Origin: Streptomyces sp. yr375
Lineage (GTDB): Bacteria > Actinomycetota > Actinomycetes > Streptomycetales > Streptomycetaceae
Assembly: GCF_900110755.1 (NCBI RefSeq)
Contig: NZ_FOFF01000008.1
Coordinates: forward strand, 132,346 to 196,345
Direction of reading: 5' to 3'
DNA length: 64,000 bases
Part shown: positions 45,701 to 53,622 of the stretch, in pieces
Layout of the letters: every line of letters starts with the position of its first letter
Numbering within the stretch: the first letter of the stretch is position 1
Made by a program: the position numbers and the translations under genes
Notes under the pieces: generated by a model
What the model was told of the DNA's origin: nothing
The model's input: the letters and a program-made list of their open reading frames with translations, nothing else
The model's database searches: none

Positions 45701-46648
45701 ACGGTCGGCGAGGGCGCGTTCCTGGCCGACGACACGCTGACCGCGCCGTACGAGCTGGGTGGCGGCTGGATGCGGATCGGGCGCGCGGAGATCGGGCGGC
45801 GGGCGTTCCTCGGCAACTCGGGGATGACCGCGCCGGGGCGCAGCGTGCCGGACGGCGGGCTGGTGGGCGTGTTGTCGGCGACGCCGAAGAAGGCGAAGAA
45901 GGGCAGCTCCTACCTGGGGCTGCCGCCGGTGAAGCTGCCGCGGAACACGTCCGGCGGCGACCAGAGCCGGACCTACGAGCCGCCCGCGCGGCTGCTGTGG
46001 GCGCGCGCCCTGGTGGAGCTGTGCCGGATCGTGCCGGTGTTCTGCTCGGCGGGGCTGGCCGTGCTGACGGTGGCGGCGCTGTGCGCGCTGGGCGGGTGGG
46101 CGCCGCTGCTGTCCGGGCCGGTGCTGCTCGCGGCGGGGGCGGCGGGCGCGCTGCTCTCGGTCGTCGCCAAGTGGCTGCTCGTGGGGCGCCACCGCAGCGG
46201 TGAGCATCCGCTGTGGAGCTCCTTCGTGTGGCGCAACGAGCTGGCGGACACCTTCGTCGAGGTGGTGGCCGTGCCGTGGCTGGCGGGCGCGGTGCCCGGT
46301 ACGCCGGTGCTGACGGCGTGGCTGCGCGGGCTCGGGGCGCGGATCGGCCGGGGCACGTGGGTGGAGAGCTACTGGCTGCCGGAGTCGGACCTCGTGACGC
46401 TGGAGGACGCGGCGACGGTGAACCGGGGGTGCGTCCTGCAGACTCACCTCTTCCACGACCGGATCTTGCGGACGGATACTGTTGTTCTCCGTGCGGGCGC
46501 CACGCTGGGCCCGGGCGGGATCGTGCTGCCCGGCAGCACGATCGGGGCCCGTACGACCCTGGGTCCCGCGTCGCTCGTCATGGCCGCGGAGTCCGTCCCG
46601 GACGACACCCGCTGGCTCGGCAACCCGATCGAGGCATGGCGTCCCTGA
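42776..46648 (+). CDS. pls: Pls/PosA-family NRPS, candidate epsilon-poly-L-lysine synthetase
   Basis: A 1290-residue membrane-bound single-module NRPS. The adenylation domain (about 35-505) has the core motifs FTSGSTGRPKG (170-180), FDASCEEMW, NTYGPTEAT, YRSGDL and Lys496 in TSGKVDRN. By hand alignment to GrsA the ten specificity residues read D-A-E-S-I-G-T-V-V-K, very close to the known Lys codes. A carrier domain follows with phosphopantetheine Ser551 in IGGSSLA. The C-terminal 700 residues alternate three pairs of transmembrane segments with three acetyltransferase/hexapeptide-like domains, as in S. albulus Pls (about 1300 residues). No thioesterase. Start ATG has GAGG upstream. Product predicted: epsilon-poly-L-lysine or a similar cationic homopolymer. 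The downstream M1 peptidase overlaps it by 13 nt. Confidence 0.88.
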   Translation: MAATHESSALGLLDEEIRAQLGDRARFSGGPAASPRTLVDIFDASVRSYPDELALDDGTTTLTYRALAVEVEHLRRRLAAAGVGLGDRVGVRVPSGTNDLYMAILAVLAVGAAYVPVDAEDPDERAELVFGEAEVRAVVGAGHSITVHGDGASEAVAGRPGPEHDAWIIFTSGSTGRPKGVAVSHRSAAAFVDAEAALFLTEEPIGPIDRVMAGLSVAFDASCEEMWLAWRYGACLVPVPRSQVRSGADLGPWLVEQEITVVSTVPTLAALWEPETLNDVRLLIFGGEACPPELVQRLVTEGREVWNTYGPTEATVVACASLMSGEEPVRIGLPLKGWELAVVDDAGEPVPMGGSGQLVIGGVGLARYLDAEKDAEKYAPLTSLGWERAYRSGDLVRADAEGLVFLGRADEQIKLGGRRIELGEVDSALQALPGVAGAAAAVRTARSGNQLLVGYVVTQDGWDQAAAVERLRAELPAALVPLLAPVADLPTRTSGKVDRNALPWPLEGLETGGPAEQLYGTEAWLAEQWTEVLGIPVGSARDDFFAIGGSSLAAAQLTTRLRTRYPSAAVLDIYQQPTLRKLARHLEESAQDDGSVRVIAPVPLRAKIIQLLVLVPLFTLLGLRWTVPLTLLGNLLPGYGWLPTAPWWLVGSGALLLFSPPGRLAIGAGGARLLLRGVQPGRYARGGGVHLRLWTAERLTEFCGATSLTGSWLTRYARALGAKVGPDVDLHSLPPVTGLLKLGRGAAVESEVDLSGHWLDGDRLEIGQVKVGAHAVVGTRSMLFPGARVGKRAEVAPGSAVTGQVPTGQRWAGAPAVKLGKAKHNWPKERPARGTYWRVMYGLTGFALTSLPVLAAGAALLVASLFVAPGDGLGEALRGAALALVPATLAFGLAYAVVLLVAVRLLSLGLREGTHPTHSGIGWQAWTVTQLMDRSRETLFPLYAGLVTPVWLRLLGMRIGKGAEVSTVLALPSLTTVGEGAFLADDTLTAPYELGGGWMRIGRAEIGRRAFLGNSGMTAPGRSVPDGGLVGVLSATPKKAKKGSSYLGLPPVKLPRNTSGGDQSRTYEPPARLLWARALVELCRIVPVFCSAGLAVLTVAALCALGGWAPLLSGPVLLAAGAAGALLSVVAKWLLVGRHRSGEHPLWSSFVWRNELADTFVEVVAVPWLAGAVPGTPVLTAWLRGLGARIGRGTWVESYWLPESDLVTLEDAATVNRGCVLQTHLFHDRILRTDTVVLRAGATLGPGGIVLPGSTIGARTTLGPASLVMAAESVPDDTRWLGNPIEAWRP

Positions 46649-48078
46649 GGGCGGGCCGCCTGGAGTCGGCGGGCGGTGCGCCGACGACGGGTGGTTCGAG
46701 TACAGGTCAGGGAGCGGACGGGGTAGTGGCACTTCAGCAGGCGGTAGGTCCGGACCCGTACTTTCCGGGCAACGGTGACTCCCGGTACCGGGTGCACCGC
46801 TACGAGCTCGCGCTGGACTACCGGCCCGGGCCGAACCGGCTGTCGGGGACGGCGCGGATCAACGCGATCGCCGGGCGGTCGCCGCTCACCGAATTCCAGC
46901 TCAACCTGGCCGACTTCAAGATCGGCCGGATCCGGGTGGACGGACGGCAGCCGCACTACACACACCGCGGCGGCAGACTGCGCATACGTCCGGCCAAGCC
47001 GATCCGCGCCGGGGCCGCCTTCACCGTGGAGGTGCACTGGTCGGGCAACCCCAAGCCGGTCAACAGCCCGTGGGGCGGGATCGGTTGGGAGGAGCTGGGG
47101 GACGGGGCGCTGGTCGCGAGCCAGCCGGTCGGGGCGCCGTCCTGGTACCCGTGCAACGACCGGCCGGCGGACAAGGCGTCGTATCTGATCTCGATCACCT
47201 GCCCGTCGTCGTACTCGGTGGTGGCGGGCGGCCGGCTGCTGACGCGGACCACGAAGGCGTCGACGACCACGTGGGTGTACGAGCAGGCGGCGCCGACGTC
47301 GAGTTATCTGGTCGGGCTGTCGATCGGCAAGTACCAGACGGTCCTGCTGGGCGATCCGGGGCTGGGCGGTGTGCCGCAGCACGGGCATCTGCCGGCGCAT
47401 CTGCTCGCGGAGTTCTCGCGGGACTTCGCGCGCCAGCCCGGCATGATGCATCTCTTCCAACAGCTCTTCGGCCCCTACCCGTTCGACGAGTACGCGGTGG
47501 TGGTGACGGAGGAGGAGCTCGATGTCCCCGTCGAGGCACAGGGGTTGTCGCTGTTCGGCGCCAACCATGTGGACGGGGCGCGGGGTTCGGAGCGGCTCGT
47601 GGCGCACGAGCTGGCGCACCAGTGGTTCGGCAACAGTGTGTCCATCGCCGACTGGCGGCACATCTGGCTGAACGAGGGGTTCGCCAAGTACGCGGAGTGG
47701 CTGTGGTCGGAGCGGTCGGGGGGCCGCAGCGCGCAGCAACTGGCCACCATCGCCCACCGGTTGCTGTCCGCGCAGCCGCAGGACCTGCGGCTCGCCGACC
47801 CCGGCCGCAAGTCGATGTTCGACGACCGGCTCTACGAGCGCGGCGGCCTCACCGTGCACGCGCTGCGCTGCGCGCTGGGCGACGAGGCGTTCTTCCGGAT
47901 GCTGCGCGCCTGGCTCGCCCTGCACCGCAACGGCGCGGTGACGACGTCGACGTTCACCGCCCACGCGGCCCGGTTCGCGCGGGAACCGCTGGACGACTTC
48001 TTCGAGGCGTGGGTGTACCAGGGGGCGCTGCCGCCGATGCCGCTCCCGTCGGCACCACGGGGCGCGGAGTCGGCGTAG
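46636..48078 (+). CDS. M1-family zinc metallopeptidase coupled to pls
   Basis: A 480-residue gluzincin aminopeptidase. The zinc site is HELAHQWFG with the third ligand 19 residues on in NEGFAKYAEW; the exopeptidase-motif position reads VPVEAQGLSLFG instead of GAMEN, as in other short actinobacterial M1 enzymes. I start at ATG 46636, which overlaps the pls stop by 13 nt; the first 30 residues look unstructured, so a later GTG near 46724 is possible. No signal peptide. S. albulus epsilon-poly-lysine-degrading enzymes are M1 aminopeptidases, so a role in trimming or protecting against the Pls product is a fair inference. Confidence 0.85.
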   Translation: MASLRAGRLESAGGAPTTGGSSTGQGADGVVALQQAVGPDPYFPGNGDSRYRVHRYELALDYRPGPNRLSGTARINAIAGRSPLTEFQLNLADFKIGRIRVDGRQPHYTHRGGRLRIRPAKPIRAGAAFTVEVHWSGNPKPVNSPWGGIGWEELGDGALVASQPVGAPSWYPCNDRPADKASYLISITCPSSYSVVAGGRLLTRTTKASTTTWVYEQAAPTSSYLVGLSIGKYQTVLLGDPGLGGVPQHGHLPAHLLAEFSRDFARQPGMMHLFQQLFGPYPFDEYAVVVTEEELDVPVEAQGLSLFGANHVDGARGSERLVAHELAHQWFGNSVSIADWRHIWLNEGFAKYAEWLWSERSGGRSAQQLATIAHRLLSAQPQDLRLADPGRKSMFDDRLYERGGLTVHALRCALGDEAFFRMLRAWLALHRNGAVTTSTFTAHAARFAREPLDDFFEAWVYQGALPPMPLPSAPRGAESA

Positions 48079-48138
48079 CGGTCCACTGCCTGCGGGGCAC
48101 AGGGCACGGCGAGGTGGTGGGCCGGGCAGAATGGGGCC

Positions 48139-48579
48139 ATGTCCCGACGTCCCGCCCGCCCAAGACAGCACGCGTCTGCCGCCGTCCCCTCCGCCGCCGC
48201 CTGTCCCTGTGGTCTCTCCGAGTCGTACGAGGCCTGCTGTGGGCGTTTCCACGCGGGTGCGGTGGGTGGGGGTGCCCCGACGGGCGCGCCGACCGCCGAG
48301 GCGCTCATGCGGTCGCGCTACAGCGCGTTCGTGAAGGGCGATGCCGGGTACCTGCTGCGGACCTGGCATCCGCGGACCCGGCCGGCGGGGCTGGAGCTCG
48401 ATCCGGGGATGCGGTGGACAGGCTTGGAGATCCTCGCCACGGCCGACGGGAGCGCGTTCCACGCCACCGGGACGGTGGAGTTCCGGGCGTCCTACCGGGG
48501 CGGCGCGCTGCACGAGCGCAGCCGGTTCGAGCGGGTGGCCGGGGCGTGGGTGTACGTGGACGGGGAGTTCCCCGAGTAG
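48139..48579 (+). CDS. YchJ-family protein with SEC-C-like metal site
   Basis: A 146-residue protein of the UPF0225/YchJ family. The N-terminal cysteine cluster CPCGLSESYEACCGRFH is a zinc-binding SEC-C-like motif; ALMRSRYSAFVKGDAGYLLRTWHP is the family signature of the NTF2-like domain. The first 20 residues are basic and poorly conserved, so a later start is possible. Function unknown. Confidence 0.85.
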   Translation: MSRRPARPRQHASAAVPSAAACPCGLSESYEACCGRFHAGAVGGGAPTGAPTAEALMRSRYSAFVKGDAGYLLRTWHPRTRPAGLELDPGMRWTGLEILATADGSAFHATGTVEFRASYRGGALHERSRFERVAGAWVYVDGEFPE

Positions 48580-48585
48580 CGCGCG

Positions 48586-49287
48586 CTACGGCGCGAGGAC
48601 GTCCAGTTCCTGGAGGGCGCCGACGGTGATCTCGCGGGTGAGGCGCTCCGCGCGGGCCGCGTCGCCCTCCCGGATGGCCTCCGCGACCTGGACGTGGAGG
48701 GTGACGGCGGCCGGGTCGGGGTTCTCGAACATGACCTCGTGGTGGGTGCGGCCTTCCAGCACCTCCGCGACGACGTCGCCGAGGCGGGCGAACATCTCGT
48801 TGCCGGAGGCGGCCAGGATCGCCCGGTGGAAGGCCACGTCGTGGACGAGGTACCCCGCCAGCCGGTGGCCGCGCGAGTGGGCCACCATGCCGAGCGCGCA
48901 CTCGGTCAGCTCGGCGCACTGCTCCGCCGTGGCGTGCTTCGCCGCCAGGCCCGCCGCGACCGGTTCGACCGCCGAGCGCAGCACGGTGAGCGAGCGCAGT
49001 TGGTGCGGGCGGTCGGCGCCGGCCAGCCGCCAGCGGATGACCTGCGGGTCGTACACGTTCCACTCGGCCTTCGGCCGTACCGTCACGCCGACCCGGCGGC
49101 GGGACTCGACCAGGTGCATGGACTCCAGGACGCGGACCGCCTCGCGCATCACCGAGCGGGAGACCTCGAAGCGCTGGGCCAGTTCGTCGGTGCGCAGGAC
49201 ACTGCCCGGCGGGTACGCGCCCGCCGTGATCGCGGGGCCCAGGGCGTCCAGTACTCGGCCGTGCAGACCGCGGCCCGGAGTGGTCAT
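48586..49287 (-). CDS. gntR: FadR/GntR-family repressor, likely of gluconate use
   Basis: A 233-residue regulator with an N-terminal winged helix (DELAQRFEVSRSVMREAVRV, about residues 33-52) and an FCD ligand domain containing the metal-site pattern DVAFHRAIL. It is divergent from a gluconokinase gene, the same pairing as the S. coelicolor gluconate regulator SCO1678. The ATG at 49287 has no Shine-Dalgarno; TACTCT (49299-49294) lies 6 nt upstream, so the transcript is probably leaderless. Confidence 0.85.
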   Translation of the reverse strand: MTTPGRGLHGRVLDALGPAITAGAYPPGSVLRTDELAQRFEVSRSVMREAVRVLESMHLVESRRRVGVTVRPKAEWNVYDPQVIRWRLAGADRPHQLRSLTVLRSAVEPVAAGLAAKHATAEQCAELTECALGMVAHSRGHRLAGYLVHDVAFHRAILAASGNEMFARLGDVVAEVLEGRTHHEVMFENPDPAAVTLHVQVAEAIREGDAARAERLTREITVGALQELDVLAP

Positions 49288-49322
49288 GCACACAGAGTAC
49301 GGGGTGGATCACGGCACTGAAA

Positions 49323-49363
49323 GGTCATACTTATTCGCCCCATCCTCTTGAATTCGTCGTACC
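49323..49363. promoter_or_regulatory. Paired GTNNNAC operator candidates between gntR and gntK
   Basis: GGTCATACTTATTC (49323-49336) and its imperfect inverse GAATTCGTCGTACC (49350-49363) each contain the FadR-type core GT-N3-AC. They lie between the divergent genes, upstream of the predicted leaderless gntR promoter. Confidence 0.5.
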
Positions 49364-49429
49364 TAATCGGGTTCAGTGTGGGATGCGTCAGGTGTCGACG
49401 CGGACGAAGACGAGGACAGCGAGGCAGAG

Positions 49430-49951
49430 ATGCGTACCCCCCACGTCGTCGTGGTCATGGGCGTCGCCGGCACGGGCAAGACCACCGTCGGTGCGCTGCT
49501 CGCGGACCGGCTGGGCGTCCCGTATGCCGAGGCCGACGACTTCCACCCGCCGGCCAACATCGCCAAGATGTCGGCCGGCAGCCCGCTCGACGACGACGAC
49601 CGGTGGCCGTGGCTCGACGCCATCGGCGGCTGGGCGGCCGGCCGGGCCGGGCTCGGCGGGGTGGTCAGTTGCTCGGCGCTGAAGCGGTCGTACCGTGACC
49701 GGCTGCGGGCCGCCGCTCCCGGGATCGTCTTCGTGCATCTCGCGGGCGACCGGGCGCTGATCGAGGACCGGATGCGGCAGCGGCGGGGGCACTTCATGCC
49801 GACCGCGCTGCTGGACTCGCAGTTCGCCACGCTCCAGCCCCTCCAGCCGGACGAGGCGGGCGTCGCCGTCGACGTCGTCGGCACCCCCGAGCAGATCACC
49901 CACCGGGCCGTGACGGCACTCGCCGAGCTGCCCGGCCCCCGGTCCCGGTGA
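49430..49951 (+). CDS. gntK: Gluconokinase
   Basis: A 173-residue cytosolic P-loop kinase that phosphorylates D-gluconate to 6-phosphogluconate for the pentose phosphate pathway. Walker A is GVAGTGKTTVG at residues 10-20; the gluconate-site block EADDFHPPANIAKMSAG and the LID-region block SALKRSYRDRLR are typical. I start at the ATG at 49430; an upstream in-frame ATG at 49376 would add an acidic, unlikely N-terminus. Unlike the usual arrangement, no gluconate permease gene follows. Confidence 0.92.
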   Translation: MRTPHVVVVMGVAGTGKTTVGALLADRLGVPYAEADDFHPPANIAKMSAGSPLDDDDRWPWLDAIGGWAAGRAGLGGVVSCSALKRSYRDRLRAAAPGIVFVHLAGDRALIEDRMRQRRGHFMPTALLDSQFATLQPLQPDEAGVAVDVVGTPEQITHRAVTALAELPGPRSR

Positions 49952-49972
49952 CCCGGCCCGGCTGATCGGCGG

Positions 49973-50596
49973 TTACGGGCGCCACAGGCGGTGTTCGCGC
50001 TCCGCCCACTCCCGGGTCACCGAGCCGGTGCGCATGCCGCGGCGGGACTCCGGGTCGGCCAGGGCCATGCCGATGTGGCCGGCCAGGACGACGCCGACGG
50101 TCAGGGCCAGCCAGTCGTGGACGAAGGTCGCGCTGGTGCGCCACATGATCGGGGTGAGGTGGGTGAACCACATGAGCAGGCCCGTGCCGAGCATCACCAG
50201 GGTCGCCCCGGCGATCCAGGCCGCGTAGATCTTCTGCCCGGCGTTGAACTTGGCCGCCGGACGCGACTCCCGGCGCTTGTCCCGGTGCAGGGCGGCGCGC
50301 AGCCAGCGCCGGTCGTGCGGGCCGAAGCGGTTGAGGTGTCCGAGGTCGGCGCGGAAGGCGCGGGAGGCCAGGCCCGCCAGGACGGGCACCGGCAGGACGA
50401 GGCCCGCCCACTCGTGGACGCGGACCACCAGCTCGCGGCGGCCCACGAGTTCGGCGAACTCGGGGATGTACAGGAAGGCCGCCGTCACCACGCAGACGCC
50501 CATCAGGACGGCCGTGGTGCGGTGCACCCAGCGTTCGGCGCGGGTGAAGCGGTGGACGGTCGGGGCGGCCGACGGCGCCTCAGCTCGTAGGCTCAT
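49973..50596 (-). CDS. Cytochrome b-type membrane subunit
   Basis: A 207-residue membrane protein of the cytochrome b561/formate-dehydrogenase gamma type with four or so transmembrane helices. Candidate haem histidines are in VHRFTRAERWVH, RVHEWAG, FVHDWLA and AGHIGM. It overlaps by 17 nt the molybdopterin oxidoreductase upstream and most likely carries electrons between that extracytoplasmic enzyme and the respiratory chain. Confidence 0.85.
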   Translation of the reverse strand: MSLRAEAPSAAPTVHRFTRAERWVHRTTAVLMGVCVVTAAFLYIPEFAELVGRRELVVRVHEWAGLVLPVPVLAGLASRAFRADLGHLNRFGPHDRRWLRAALHRDKRRESRPAAKFNAGQKIYAAWIAGATLVMLGTGLLMWFTHLTPIMWRTSATFVHDWLALTVGVVLAGHIGMALADPESRRGMRTGSVTREWAEREHRLWRP

Positions 50597-51368
50597 CGTC
50601 GCGTCCGTTCGAACGGCCGACCCAGGCGTCGACGTCGTAGCCCCGGTCCTCCCAGTAGCCGGGCTTCACCTTCTTGGTGACGGTGATGCCGGAGAGCCAC
50701 TTGGCGGACTTGTAGAAGTACATGGGCGCGACGTAGAGGCGGACCGGGCCGCCGTGGTCGTGGCCGAGGTCCTTGTCCTGCATGCGCAGCGCGACCAGGA
50801 CGTCGGCGCGGCGGGCCTGGGCGAGGGTGAGGCTCTCGGTGTACGCGCCGTCGAAGCAGGTGAAGCGGATCGCGCCGGCGTCGGCCTTGACTCCGGCCGC
50901 GTCGAGCAGCGCGGACAGCCGGACCCCCTCGAAGGGCGTGCCCGGCACCCGCCAGCCGGTGACGCACTGGACGTCCTTGACGATCCGGGTCTGGGGCAGG
51001 GCCCTGAGGTCGGCCAGGGTGTAGGTGGTGGGGCGGTCGACCAGGCCGTCGACGGTGAGGCGGTAGTTCGTGGCGTTCCTGTGCGGGACGGAGGACGTCA
51101 CCGAGTAGTAGCGGAAGCCGCCGCCGTTGGGGAGCAGGCCGGTGAGACCGGTGGGGTCGTTGTTCGCCGCGCCGCCGAGGAAGGCCTCCAGGCCGCGCTG
51201 GAGCGGGGGCGCGGCGACGACCCCCAGGGCACCGAGGGCGAGGGTGCCGAGGAAGACACGGCGGCCTACGGGGGTGCCGCGCTCGCCGGGTGCGTCAGGC
51301 GCGCCAGGCGCGTGAGGTGCTCCGGATGGTTCGGGCGGTCCCGGTGCTCCGGATGGTTCGGGGTTCAC
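50580..51368 (-). CDS. Tat-exported molybdopterin-dependent oxidoreductase (sulfite-oxidase/MsrP fold)
   Basis: A 262-residue enzyme of the sulfite-oxidase-like superfamily. A Tat signal (GRRVFLGTLALGALG) follows a Pro/Gly-rich N-terminus; the molybdenum cysteine is in VKDVQCVTGWRVPG; the block APMYFYKSAKWLSGI is typical of YedY/MsrP-related proteins. The GTG at 51368 is the best start I can find, though its ribosome-binding site is poorly spaced; the open frame extends to 51491. It is probably extracytoplasmic and paired with the cytochrome b gene. Substrate unknown. Confidence 0.82.
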   Translation of the reverse strand: MNPEPSGAPGPPEPSGAPHAPGAPDAPGERGTPVGRRVFLGTLALGALGVVAAPPLQRGLEAFLGGAANNDPTGLTGLLPNGGGFRYYSVTSSVPHRNATNYRLTVDGLVDRPTTYTLADLRALPQTRIVKDVQCVTGWRVPGTPFEGVRLSALLDAAGVKADAGAIRFTCFDGAYTESLTLAQARRADVLVALRMQDKDLGHDHGGPVRLYVAPMYFYKSAKWLSGITVTKKVKPGYWEDRGYDVDAWVGRSNGRDDEPTS

Positions 51369-51711
51369 CCTTCCATTCGAGCACTCGGGGGCCCGGCGGG
51401 GCCAGCGATCCGGGGTGGCGGCCTGATATGCGTCATGACTTCTTACCCATCTCTCCGGCGGCGACGGCCGGGTCGGTGTGGTGTGCGCCATGGCGCGGCA
51501 CGGCCGCAGCGCCCACCATGGCGGTACGGCCGCCCCGCGCCACAGGGCCCGTCCCCGGGTGCCGCGGCCGAGTCAACCGCCCGGTTCCGGGTACTCCCGG
51601 AGCGGAGTTCGTTCCGTTCCCCGCACTCCCGGGGCACTGGGAGCGCCGGGACGCTACAGTCGGCCACTACGCACCCCGTCCGTGGTCCGACCGGATGATC
51701 GAGGTACGCAG
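51369..51711. other. Divergent intergenic region 51369-51711
   Basis: A 343-nt gap between the leftward molybdopterin enzyme and the rightward DMT transporter, so it carries both promoters. I see no strong hairpin, no repeat and no small ORF with a good ribosome-binding site. Confidence 0.4.
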
Positions 51712-52605
51712 GTGTCGGTTCTGGTTCTGGTTCTCGCCGTGAGTGCCGCCTGCTGCCTGGGCTTCGGGTTCGTACTCCAGCAGAACGCCGCGCAGAAGGC
51801 CCCGCTCGGCGACTTCCTCTCGCCCCGGCTGCTCCTCGACCTCATGCGGGTGCCGCGCTGGCTGGGCGGCATCGGCCTCATGGTGGCCGGCATGGTGCTC
51901 GGCGCGATCGCGCTCGGCCAGGGCGAGATCTCCCTGGTGGAACCGCTGCTGGCGACGAACCTGCTGTTCGCCCTCGCGCTCTCCCGCCGCCAGACGAAGC
52001 AGCCGCTGGGCCGCCAGGGCTGGTCGGGCCTGGCGCTGCTGGCGGGCGGGGTGACGACGTTCATCGTGGCGGGCGAGCCGCGCGGCGGCAGCGCGGTCAC
52101 CGATCCGCTGCGGCACTGGCTGATCATCGGCGTGATGATCGGCACGGCGCTGCTGCTCACCACGTACGCCAAGCGCTCGCGGCTGAGCGCGGGCCCGGTG
52201 CTGCTGGCCCTCGCGGCCGGTCTCCTGTACGGCGTCCAGGACGCGCTGACCCGGGTCAGCGGGCAGCGCTTCTCGGCGGACGGCCTCGGCGAGCTGCTGA
52301 CCGGTTGGCAGCCGTACGCGGTGCTCGCCCTTGGTGTGACCGGGCTGGTGCTGGTCCAGAGCGCCTTCGAGACGGCCCCGCTGCGCATGTCGCTGCCCGC
52401 GCTGACCGCCGCCCAGCCGCTGGCCGGGATCATCTGCGGGGTCGGCTTCCTCGGTGACCGGCTGCACACCGACACCGGGGCGCTGGCCTGGGAGGCGGCG
52501 GGGCTGGCGGCGATCGTCGCGGGCATCGTGCTCCTCGGACTGCACCCGGCGATGCCCCGGGGCACGGCCCCGCACGAGCGGGTGCCGGACCTCCAGCCCC
52601 AGTAG
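51712..52605 (+). CDS. DMT-superfamily (EamA-like) transporter
   Basis: A 297-residue polytopic membrane protein with about ten hydrophobic helices in two repeats of five (first near residues 1-135, second 140-290), typical of drug/metabolite transporters and related DMT proteins. A GAGG lies 8 nt before the GTG at 51712. Substrate cannot be inferred. The C-terminal tail is polar and short. Confidence 0.82.
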   Translation: MSVLVLVLAVSAACCLGFGFVLQQNAAQKAPLGDFLSPRLLLDLMRVPRWLGGIGLMVAGMVLGAIALGQGEISLVEPLLATNLLFALALSRRQTKQPLGRQGWSGLALLAGGVTTFIVAGEPRGGSAVTDPLRHWLIIGVMIGTALLLTTYAKRSRLSAGPVLLALAAGLLYGVQDALTRVSGQRFSADGLGELLTGWQPYAVLALGVTGLVLVQSAFETAPLRMSLPALTAAQPLAGIICGVGFLGDRLHTDTGALAWEAAGLAAIVAGIVLLGLHPAMPRGTAPHERVPDLQPQ

Positions 52606-52658
52606 CACCACCGGCGGACCTCGGCGGACCTCGGCGTCCGGGCTGCTTGGATGGGGTC

Positions 52659-53174
52659 ATGAGCGCTGCTGACGAGATCCTCGACATCGTCGACGAGAAC
52701 GACCGGGTCGTCGGACAGGCCCCGCGCGGGCGGGCCTACGCCGAGGGACTGCGCCACCGCTGTGTGTTCATCCAGGCCAGGGACGCCGAGGGCCGGATCT
52801 TCGTGCACCGCCGCACCCCGACCAAGCTGGTCTTCCCCTCCCTGTACGACATGTTCGTCGGCGGGGTGGTCGGCGCGGGCGAGTCCTACGACGACGCCGC
52901 CCGGCGGGAGGCCGAGGAGGAGTTGGGGGTGAGCGGTCTGCCCCGCCCGGAGTTCCTCTTCACGTTCCTCTACGAGGGCGGCGCGGCCGGGAGCTGGTGG
53001 TCGGCCGTGTACGAGGTGCGCTGCGAGCTGCCGGTGAACCCGCAGGTGGAGGAGGTCGCCTGGCACGACTTCCTGCCCGAGGCGGAGGTCGAGCGGCGGC
53101 TGTCCGGCTGGGAGTGGGTGCCGGACGGGCTCGCGGCGTACGAGCGGCTCCGGGCGCACCGGACGGCGCCCTGA
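52659..53174 (+). CDS. NUDIX hydrolase
   Basis: A 171-residue NUDIX protein with a full Nudix box (G-x5-E-x7-REAEEELGV, about residues 69-91). The N-terminal DEILDIVDENDRVVGQAPRG resembles isopentenyl-diphosphate isomerase and the YfcD-type hydrolases, which begin with the same pattern. Cytosolic; probably hydrolyses a nucleoside diphosphate-linked or similar substrate. The ATG at 52659 gives the normal N-terminus. Confidence 0.88.
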   Translation: MSAADEILDIVDENDRVVGQAPRGRAYAEGLRHRCVFIQARDAEGRIFVHRRTPTKLVFPSLYDMFVGGVVGAGESYDDAARREAEEELGVSGLPRPEFLFTFLYEGGAAGSWWSAVYEVRCELPVNPQVEEVAWHDFLPEAEVERRLSGWEWVPDGLAAYERLRAHRTAP

Positions 53175-53229
53175 GCAGGGCTGGGCAGGGGGGAAGAGAC
53201 GGGAGCGGGCGGCGGGTAGGGTCCTGCGG

Positions 53230-53622
53230 GTGATCGAGTTCGTACAGAACGTCCGTCTGTGGTTCGCGCCCGAGCAGATCCGCGAGGAGGGCAGCACGCC
53301 CGACTACCGGTTCTCGCTGGCGAACGAGCGCACGTTCCTGGCCTGGCTGCGCACCGCGCTCGCGCTGATCGGCGGCGGCTTCGCGGTGGACCAGTTCCTG
53401 CCGGACCTGCGCTGGGGCTGGCGGGTCGGGCTGGCGCTCGCGCTGCTGGCGGCGGGCGTGCTGTGCTCGCTGCGCGCGGTGAACCACTGGATGCGCTGCG
53501 AGCGGGCGATGCGCCGGGGCGAGGATCTGCCGGCGTCCCGGTTCCCGGCGCTGCTGGGTGTGGTGGTCGCGGTGGTGGCGGTCGCGATGGTCGTCGTGGT
53601 GCTGGTGGGGTGGGAGGGGTGA
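53230..53622 (+). CDS. DUF202 (YidH-like) membrane protein, first of a pair
   Basis: A 130-residue protein with the DUF202 signature RFSLANERTFLAWLRTALALIGGG followed by three transmembrane segments. GTG start. It overlaps the next DUF202 gene by 4 nt. Such tandem pairs are common in actinobacteria; function unknown. Confidence 0.85.
   Translation: MIEFVQNVRLWFAPEQIREEGSTPDYRFSLANERTFLAWLRTALALIGGGFAVDQFLPDLRWGWRVGLALALLAAGVLCSLRAVNHWMRCERAMRRGEDLPASRFPALLGVVVAVVAVAMVVVVLVGWEG

Noticed and set aside
46213..46635. Longer N-terminus for the M1 peptidase (open frame begins at 46213)
   Set aside because: This stretch overlaps the Pls C-terminus in another frame and shows no family similarity; the ATG at 46636 coupled to the pls stop is a better start.
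42674..46732. A 1352-codon open frame opposite pls
   Set aside because: It is antisense to the motif-complete Pls synthetase, rich in Arg/Gln/Pro, and has no recognisable domain.
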